Below are positions 29,201 to 64,000 of a DNA stretch of 64,000 nucleotides, in pieces. The stretch spans positions 14,563,971 to 14,627,970 of the forward strand of contig OZ038321.1 of the NCBI GenBank assembly GCA_964035795.1. The letters run 5' to 3'. A program made the translations under genes and the position numbers. Under the pieces are notes generated by a model. The model was given only the letters and a program-made list of their open reading frames with translations, did not search any database and was not told where the DNA came from. The first letter of the stretch is position 1. Each line of letters starts with the position of its first letter. This DNA comes from Pterobdella sp. o SKG-2022. Lineage: Eukaryota > Annelida > Clitellata > Hirudinida > Piscicolidae.

Positions 29201-30438
29201 AAGATAAGGAAATATTGAATATTATCAATAGTTAAAAATTAGTGGAAACTTAACAAAAGAAGTGAACAAATGGCGTTTTTCAAATGAAACCTACAGACCA
29301 AAACTACAATTTCTTTTCCAATCTTAAGCAAATATAGTACCACTACAAAAAATGAAAAGTTTTTAACTTATACTTTACTTTGTTTTATCATTTTAATATT
29401 TTGAATTTTTTCTGTTTTGTCACTTAAAATGGATAAAACTTTATCAAATAACTATTCCAAGCTTGAAAAAACCTGCAAAACCTTATCGATGAAATAAAAC
29501 AAAAAAAACTCCTCTCAATTGGATAATTTTCAAAATCAAAAATTTCAAATAAATTTCTCCTAATATTCACAATCGAAACAATTTTTACTTGAAAAAACGA
29601 GCGAAAATACATCTTAAAAACCCATGCATACATTAAAACAGGGACCTCCAGTGGTACGATTAGCACTGTTTTGAACGAAACTGGTAAAAGATTTTTAAAA
29701 GTTAATTGGTTTTTTGTTGAACACAATAGACTGCATATTCACGTGAAATTTTATAAAATATCTTTTGAAAGTTGAGTATTTTATTTTGGTAAATTTTCTA
29801 GTCTGAAAGCAACTTTCTCTGGATAAATATTGTTTTTTTTCGAGTGAGTATCCTCAAATAATTATTTAAAAAGCTTAAACTATTCAATTCATTATAATCT
29901 TGGGTTTAACTTCAAGGTTAAGTAAAATTTTCATGAGTTCTAGTTCTTAATACAAATTTTTCAAGCTAATAAAAATGATTTTTTTCTTAAATTGGGAATA
30001 CTAAGTCGATGTAGTTTACAAACTTAGCGAAAATTATAAAATTCCTTCCCTCATTCCAAACAACAACTAATGAAACAAAAACAATATTCGCTTCAGTTCT
30101 CATAAACAGTTATTTATTCAGTACAAAAATTATCAAAAGTAAATAACTTTATTCAGTTTATTATATAATAAAGTCTATATTTGTTGCTAAAACATCCATT
30201 GATGAACAACCGTGCTAATAATGCTTCGTTCAAATTGGTTTATCTTGCAATACATAAATTCTTGCACGTTCTACGAAAACAATATCTATTATTGTTCCTC
30301 AAACAAGTAATAACTCAAAATCGTAAAAAATAACGTTGTGATAAAAAAATTTTAAGTTCAGGAGAACATATTTTCAGTGTTTCAATTATTTTAGCTTCAA
30401 ACACATTTGGAAGCAGCTGTTCATTGGTAAACTACATC
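29201..30438. other. Intergenic region upstream of calmodulin
   Basis: AT-rich, no gene recognised. It must contain the calmodulin promoter and 5' UTR because the start codon is at 30439, but no unambiguous TATA box or initiator could be assigned in such AT-rich DNA. Confidence 0.4.
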
Positions 30439-33400
30439 ATGGTATGTTTTTGTGTGTTAAGCAATGCTTATATAACACTATCATTTCTTCGATAAACAAA
30501 ACTTAATTTTCACATTTTAATCTCAATATCAATCAGAAATCACGTAATTTTAAGTTTTGGAATTTGAATTAATATCCCCTATTAAATAACACTTAGATAA
30601 ACTCAATTATTCTACCATTATGATAAATGATGTACGATAAAAATCGACTGCAGGCTCAAGAGCACAAATTGACTGACGAAGAAGTTTCAGGTAGTGATTT
30701 ATCAAGATCATATTATTTGCATGAGTTTCATGTTTTTTGTTCAAGAAAACTTACCATTTTATAGATGTGTGAACATAATATTTGCTTTTTATGCACCCTT
30801 TTCAATGAACATGAAGCCTAAACTTTCAGGATATTTCTGTGTCTTCTAATAAAAAAGCTCAGTTATTACCTACGTTAACTCATTCTATCAAGAATAATAA
30901 ATTTCAAAAAAATATTCAACTTGAATTTTTATTTTTTAGTTATATATATGCGCAATAAACCTAAAAATACAACCGAAACTAATTATGAAATGATAGTGAA
31001 TATTTTGAATTTGTAATAGTGTTACTCAGGACATAAAAATCATTGATATTTGCAACCAATTAAAACATTCATACAGCATAAGTCTTGCTTAACAAACTAT
31101 AAAACGTCAAAAAATAAATTACCAAAAATACTCGGAAAAGTCAAAAATTTTGATTAAAAAGTTAATTATCTACGTGTAAATGTTATATTTTTCAAAAACA
31201 CGTTATTTTTTTCTAAAAAAAAAATGTTAAATTTATTTGTAAACTTTAACATCTTTTTGATGCATAGTACAGCTAACTCCAAGAGCGTCTGCCCAAACGA
31301 CCTGATGATAATTTTAATTAAAACTTAACAGAGTTTCGGGAAGCTTTCAGTCTCTTTGACAAAAACGGCGATGGCACAATTTCCTCTACAGAACTCGGCA
31401 CCATTATGCGTTCCCTGGGACAAAACCCTACAGAGAATGAACTGCAAGACATGATCAATGAAGTCGACGTTGATGGTAGGTTGTTGATAGCACTTTTAAT
31501 TAATTGTTCATTCTTTTCAAGTTATCCTCAGAGATATGACGTTAAAGTTCATCTAAAAAATCATTTGTATTTTACGGTCTGTTTTCTCTTTTATAAAGAC
31601 AGGTTTGGCCAACCTTTTTGAAGTTTAACCTCACCAATGTGGTAAAACAAGTCCACAAGGTTTAAAATTAACCTTAACCTATTACTTTTTATTTCAATCC
31701 AAGTCATGAAAAATTGTAAGTCTTACTTATACGGATTAAAAAAACGAAAAATCAGCTTTATGATGAGTTTTTTATGAATTATTTTTCGATATGACGTCAA
31801 ATCTCATCAAAACAGCGTCCATATTTCCAAAGTGTGTTTTCTTCTCTATCAGAAAGATTTGCCAAACTTTTCATCTACATCTAATCTCACCAATACTGGA
31901 AAACCACAAAGCTTTTGATGATGCCAATTTAGAACTACTTATTTCAAGTTGAATTATGGTGAATCATCAGCCTAATTAAAGGAATCAATCTAATTATTTG
32001 ATACTGCTGCTCAAGTCTGAGTAACTTGTGTTGACAGCAGTTGGTGTAATTTATTGATAATATAATGCCTTAATTTATAATATAAGCTTTTGTTTGGAAA
32101 AAAATTTTATAGACCACCACCTCAACCGTACTGCTTGAAATTATTGAATTCTAAATCCGCCGTTTTCACAATCGGACCTTTTGCCTTGCCGTTGTCATTA
32201 GAGAATGGTCAGCCACCATACCAAATAACAACGATATCAGCATATCAGTTTGTTGATATCTGCTACTAGAGCCTACTGATATCAAAGTTATAGCATAAAC
32301 GCCTTAAATCTCATGCGCTAAGTTTGGTTTAATTTGAGTCGTTTGCAAGAATTAGAAAAACAAAAATCAGCTTTTGATATCTATTTAAATCGAAATTAAA
32401 ATTTTTTCTTATTCCTCACTGAAATTATATTTATTAGAGAAATTTTTCCATTTTATACCTTTTTTTATTAAAGCAAAGTATAATTCAAAATATATTGAAC
32501 GCACATTCCAAAACCTCAAACTATTAATGCTAATGAAGTGCTTTTTTGTTTGCTAAAAATTGTATGTTGCATGAAGGCACTGTGGAACTTTGTACTAACT
32601 GTTGACCCGACACGAAATCGAACCCGGTAACTTTAGTTAATTAAGCTAATGCTCCACCAGCTGAGCTATATTGACCAACAATCAAAAAACTTTCCAGAGT
32701 TGATTGAAATTAAACGAGCATTTGGAAATCCAGAAATGTCAAAGTTGGAACATCAAAACGAGTTTAATGATACATTTTATGATTCTGTGCTATCTCAGAC
32801 ACCAAAACAATTTAAACTAGTCGGCCCTTATAGCTCAATAGTTAAGCATTAGACTAAATATCTAAAGTTACCGAGTTCGATCCCACGTAAACCAACAATT
32901 AGCACCTGTTCTCCAGTGTGTTTTCGCTACTTTAAATTTGTAGCGAGCGCTTTGAAATGTAAGGAAAAGCGCTTTATAAATACCGCATCACATTACATTA
33001 CATTACTAGTGAACTTATAATTATGAATTAATTTTTAAAAAAAAAAGTAAGCTTAAAACAAAATAAGTTCTTTTTTTTACAAAAATGAACCATTGAAAGA
33101 AATATTTCCAGTTTAAAAAATTTATAATTATTTTTCAATTAGCATTTACATAATTGTCAAGTACAAACAAACATTCTGACGCATATTTTGTACGTAGCTC
33201 TTATTAATAAAATAATAGTAATAATGATAAAAATCAAACTGTATTTATCGCCATACATGGCAAATATTGAAGCATTGCCGGTTTTAATAATCTGATATAA
33301 CAACGGCGGTTAGTTTTAACTGAATAAAACATTTACTTTGTTTACCAATCACTTTCAGATCATCATCTTTCTTGCTGTTTTACAATTTCTCAATCTCTTG

Positions 33401-35378
33401 TATCAATAAATCTTTTTTTACCCTAGTTTTTTTTAATCTTTCTTTCCGTACGATTTGAAAGCTATCTTTGCTCCCTCTACACGAAGCGCTTTTGAGGCTT
33501 ATAAATATCACTATCTAAATTTTTAGATTAGATGTATTTATTGTATTAGCTGTAATAAAAAGCATTTACATTCTCAAAATGCATTTTTATATGAGAAATT
33601 ATTGAGTTTAATTTTTTAGGCACTTTTTCGATGAACTTTCATTATATCGGACTGTTCAAAAAGTATTGTCTCATGCGATTCTATTGAAGATCTATTGAGC
33701 TCCGCAAAGAAAATTTGTTATCTTTATGTAAGTATATTAGTTGACCATCATCCGATCAAACTGGCGTTTTGGTAGCCCAATAGGAGTGTTCACAAGGCGA
33801 TACTTTTTGTGCACAAAAAAATTGATACAAAAAAAAGAAAAATGCTTGAAATATTGGCCTGAAAGCAGTTTGATAAAATATAACACAATGATTAATGAGT
33901 TTATTTGCGCAAATTTTTTCAATTTACTGAGAACCCATCATCTAGCTGATAATTGCTTCTCAGTAAATTGTAAAGCTCTTTGAGCTTATAATTTTATATT
34001 CCATTGTGTTTGCTTGTATCAAAAATTTATTTAAAAAAAAAAATTTATAAATTTCAAATAATTATTTACATAACCATTTCGAAGTTTTAACTAAAATTAA
34101 ATTACACCTCAAATTTTCGAAATATTTCATTTCACTCCCCAAGGTAATGGAACGATAGATTTTGATGAGTTTCTGGACATGATGGCCAAAAAGATGAGAG
34201 AGACTGACTCTGAAGAGGAGCTGAGGGAAGCATTCAGAGTGTTCGATAAAGATGGAAACGGGTTGGGTTTGTTTGTGTATAAGATTTCATTGCCACAGTG
34301 ATATCATGTTGTTGCTAATCACATGTTGTCAAACGTTGTTCTCAAGATGTTTGTTTGTAATTTAATTGTTATGTATACCAATAACTCCGTTATAAATATA
34401 TTGAAATTTAATTATTCATTGTCCAAAATGACTGACATATTTTTATGTTTTTTGACAAAATCAGTGTTATTTACATAATAAATTAGACATTAAAAACCCT
34501 GAATATGTTCTCAAAGCTCAATCAGCGCTGCAGAGTTGAGGCATGTTATGACAAACCTTGGTGAAAAACTAACCGACGAAGAGGTTGCTGGAATTATTTT
34601 TCATGAAGTTTCAATGATGAAATATCCGCAAAAATATTTTTTAAAAAGCGATATTATTTAAAAATATATTATAAACACATTGTTAAAAACAGTTTAGATA
34701 CAAATTAGAAAAAGATTAACTTTTTAGAGACATCGTATGTATTTTTCAACAAATATTATATTATGATGTAATACAGTTTTTGCAATGTAGGCTAATTCCA
34801 TCGAAAATTTTTGCTTTTTCTATGGATGTACTTAACAACTTTTCAAATATAAAATTTAAAAAAAAAATCCAATCTTCAATTAATGAATACTAAGTGAAGT
34901 TGAAACATTCGCAGGTGGATGAGATGATTAGGGAGGCCGATTTGGATGGAGATGGGACTGTCAACTATGAAGGTTAGAACAGTTTTTATTGCATTGTCTT
35001 TCCAATCATATGCGAATTTAAATTTTATTGAAACTCAATTGTTTTTTTTATTGATATTATTTTTTTTAAATTGTCAATTTTAAGAGCATAGCGTGAGGTT
35101 AGATGTTGATATTAATTATGAATAGATTTATCTCAGTTAAGTAGATTTAATAATGAACTAATTTCAATTTAAAAACTAGTTCCATATACCACATATATAA
35201 TCGATGTTATCATTAAAATGTTAAATCAATGCTGCATTTTCTAGAACAATTACCACAGCTATCGAAAGCCTCGTAACATTAACAATTTTAATAATGGATT
35301 TAGTATTGAATAGCATTGTTATTAAAACCATTTGATAACACTTCCACAGAGTTCGTAACGATGATGACAGCTAAATGA
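30439..35378 (+). CDS. CALM-like: Calmodulin, 7 exons
   Basis: Calcium sensor with four EF-hands. Exons: 30439-30441 (the ATG alone), 30654-30690, 31332-31475, 34144-34261, 34517-34583, 34915-34972 and 35350-35378; 456 nt, 151 residues. An intron directly after the ATG is a hallmark of animal calmodulin genes. All four loops keep Asp at position 1, acidic or Asn ligands at 3 and 5 and Glu at 12: [36 protein letters not shown] and [12 protein letters not shown]. The C-terminus [10 protein letters not shown] is canonical. The N-terminus, [15 protein letters not shown], is two residues longer than typical calmodulin, and several conservative changes (for example [13 protein letters not shown]) put it somewhat below canonical identity, so it may be a lineage-specific paralogue. 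Intron 3 is the longest and is filled with repeats. AATAAA lies at 35636. Confidence 0.93.
31520..31960 (+). repeat. Diverged direct repeat in calmodulin intron 3
   Basis: Two neighbouring stretches, about 31530-31730 and 31790-31960, both run from ATATGACGT through a TTTGGCCAA or TTTGCCAAA segment to CTCACCAAT. They look like an old tandem duplication of about 270 bp. No coding potential. Confidence 0.5.
31970..32350. repeat. Interspersed repeat with GCCTTGCCGTTGTC core
   Basis: Contains TTTGCCTTGCCGTTGTCA, ATCAGTTTGTTGATA and a TACTGCTG...GACAGCAGT inverted pair. Close relatives occur at 56855-57190 and 60783-60995, and short ones near 8866 and 46455. Confidence 0.6.
32580..33006. repeat. 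Inverted pair of tRNA-derived SINEs
   Basis: 32580-32677 is a minus-strand SINE head with AATATAGCTCAGCTGGTGGA and GGGTTCGATTT. 32820-33006 is a plus-strand, nearly complete SINE with GGCCCTTATAGCTCAATAG, GAGTTCGATCCC, GAAAAGCGCTTTATAAATAC and a CATTA tail. The two lie head to head about 140 bp apart in calmodulin intron 3. Confidence 0.75.
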
Positions 35379-35635
35379 CCCTAGAGCTTTCCATTAGTGT
35401 TTCGTGTATTTAAGAAAAGTCACTGTAGCCTCACAAGCTTTTGTGGCTTATATTAAACAATTTTAGTTATTTGATGTACGTTTTGTATGGTTTAAAGCTC
35501 GTTTTACGTATAGTTTTTATATTTGTGAGTTATGTTGCTTGAATGGGTTTGAGTTTATGAAAGTTAAAATTTTAGGCAAACAATTTTTGGAAAAAAATTT
35601 TAAGTTTAAAGTTTTCATTGTATGCAGAATTTCAG

Positions 35636-35641
35636 AATAAA
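35636..35641 (+). promoter_or_regulatory. Polyadenylation signal of calmodulin
   Basis: AATAAA about 260 nt after the calmodulin stop codon and before the convergent junctophilin gene. Confidence 0.6.
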
Positions 35642-35699
35642 AGTTTTATCACGTTTTGTTGAGTTTCAATCGAATTGCACAAGTTAGAATATTTTAAAA

Positions 35700-35895
35700 C
35701 ATTTTAAATAGACATCATATGGTTTTTAAACTTAAATTTCGTAAACTTTGACTCAAACCTATGATTTTTTTTTTGAAAAACATTTAAGTAAGAAATGAGT
35801 TTAACTTTTCAACAAATAAAACCTTATCATAATTCATTAGATCATTTTTAGATAAATGGGTTTTTTAAAATCTTCATAAGTTTTAGTTACACTCT
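35700..35895. repeat. Palindromic-family repeat between calmodulin and junctophilin
   Basis: Begins with the GACATCATATGG variant of the shared edge and contains CAACAAATAAAACCTTATCA plus a TAATTCATTAGATC centre, matching the element at 7003-7248. Confidence 0.5.
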
Positions 35896-36100
35896 AAGAA
35901 ATTCAATATTTTAAATAAAAATTTTCTATAATACTCTAATGAAAAGTTTTTAATCAGTGTTATAAAATTAATCCAATAATTTCCTATATAAATGTGTGCA
36001 AATGAACCACCTAAATGTTACAATTCTTGCATAGTGATGAAAATTACTCTACTGTAATCATCAACAGACAAAACCATGTGATGTAATTTTAACGAAAGAG

Positions 36101-36106
36101 TTTATT
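36101..36106 (-). promoter_or_regulatory. Polyadenylation signal of junctophilin
   Basis: AATAAA on the minus strand about 70 nt past the junctophilin stop codon. Confidence 0.6.
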
Positions 36107-36174
36107 TTCTCAAAGTTGAAAATATTCGCTAGTTGTTGAATGCCACAAAAGTCATTTGGAAATTTAAAAGTGCA

Positions 36175-41788
<5,614 letters not shown>

Positions 41789-42616
41789 TCTTTCTTTGTT
41801 GATCAACCAAGGTTTAATGTATTATTTCGCATATTCAATATTTCAGTGAGTATCCATAATAGAAGCCTGAATATTTTTCCATTTTCACACGAACTAAAAT
41901 TAAATTCGAAATGTGTTATTTCTACATAATAAGCATCTTAGTGTTTGTTTATCTCCACAACGCTTGAAAAGTGGAGCATTTGCTCGTAAAACCTAGAGCA
42001 GTATGGTCTATATACACGTGAATGTATTCCTTACATTTGCTATAAGCGCAAGCCTTCGCAAGTATGAAATACTTGGTAAAAATCTCAGTAGAAGCATATT
42101 TGGATAGTTAATAAAATAATAAACTGCGTGAGTTTTTAGCGATTTATTAACAGAAAAACCATCAAGAAACCGATTCAATACGAATCTCCATTCAAACACT
42201 GGTAAGATTATACTTCATGAAAACCGGATTTCGATTTCATTCTTGAAAGCAATCATAAGATTCACAATCCAGTTGTTAATCGAAAAAATTAGTTTAAAAT
42301 TTTTATAAAATAATGAGTATGTTAGTTATATAAACCCAAATACAAGTAATTTAACTACAAGGTCGCCGCTAACTGAAGTTTTGGTTGCGCAATTGATAGG
42401 TTTGACGGGCCGCTACTCCATAATACATCAAAATGAAAAACGAAGTGGAATTTATAATTTAAGATATTAATCATTGAATTCATTCGATATGAAAGTACAA
42501 AACTGAACCTTAACAGTGATATAACATTGAAGACATTAAAAGAACTTTTAACAGAGTTATTAAAAATGAAACTCATCAAAAATTAAATATAAGGGTCAAG
42601 CTTGAAGAAAACAAGA
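41789..42616. other. Spacer between CAD 3' end and junctophilin 5' end
   Basis: About 830 bp that must hold the CAD 3' UTR and the junctophilin promoter. A minus-strand AATAAA lies at 42143-42148, 470 nt after the CAD stop. No exon recognised. Confidence 0.45.

Positions 42617-64000
<21,384 letters not shown>

Overview
The window is nuclear DNA from an animal. It is AT-rich and has many short introns with GT/AG borders, dispersed tRNA-derived SINEs, remains of several non-LTR retrotransposons and many small palindromic elements. Junctophilin is an animal-specific family, and the fused CAD enzyme fits an animal. The species cannot be fixed from the sequence alone. Compact intron-dense genes and start codons placed 2 nt after a splice acceptor would suit an ascidian-like invertebrate, but that is only an inference.

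Layout, left to right. 16-5171 (+): a complete 10-exon S-adenosylmethionine synthetase (MAT). 6654-11133 (+): an 11-exon proline iminopeptidase-type alpha/beta hydrolase with its catalytic triad. 13368-15660 (+): a decayed CR1/L2-type LINE. 16761-19444 (+): a second iminopeptidase copy that is a pseudogene. It lacks five exons, carries a premature stop and a dead splice donor, and contains an exact 490-bp tandem duplication. 19503-22060: a TTAA-bounded MITE, two LINE fragments on the minus strand and a third copy of the iminopeptidase 3' flank. 22175-23074 (-): a single-exon TANGO2-family gene. 25567-25944 (+): two exons of an RPAP2/Rtr1-like protein whose remainder is not resolved. 27840-29200 (-): another decayed LINE. 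30439-35378 (+): a 7-exon calmodulin. 36175-41788 (-): a 9-exon junctophilin, tail to tail with calmodulin. 42617-64000 (-): a 62-exon CAD gene missing only about the first 18 codons, which lie beyond the right edge.

Functionally these are mostly housekeeping genes. MAT makes S-adenosylmethionine; CAD performs the first three steps of de novo pyrimidine synthesis; RPAP2 relatives act on the RNA polymerase II tail; calmodulin and junctophilin belong to calcium signalling and membrane-junction biology. Nothing suggests an operon-like pathway. I found no convincing new multi-gene system. The most informative features are the iminopeptidase duplication and decay series, the families of short palindromic repeats, and the extreme intron density of CAD. 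Exon coordinates were derived by hand from splice motifs, reading phase and family conservation. For MAT, the first iminopeptidase copy, calmodulin, junctophilin and CAD the summed coding length keeps frame from end to end.
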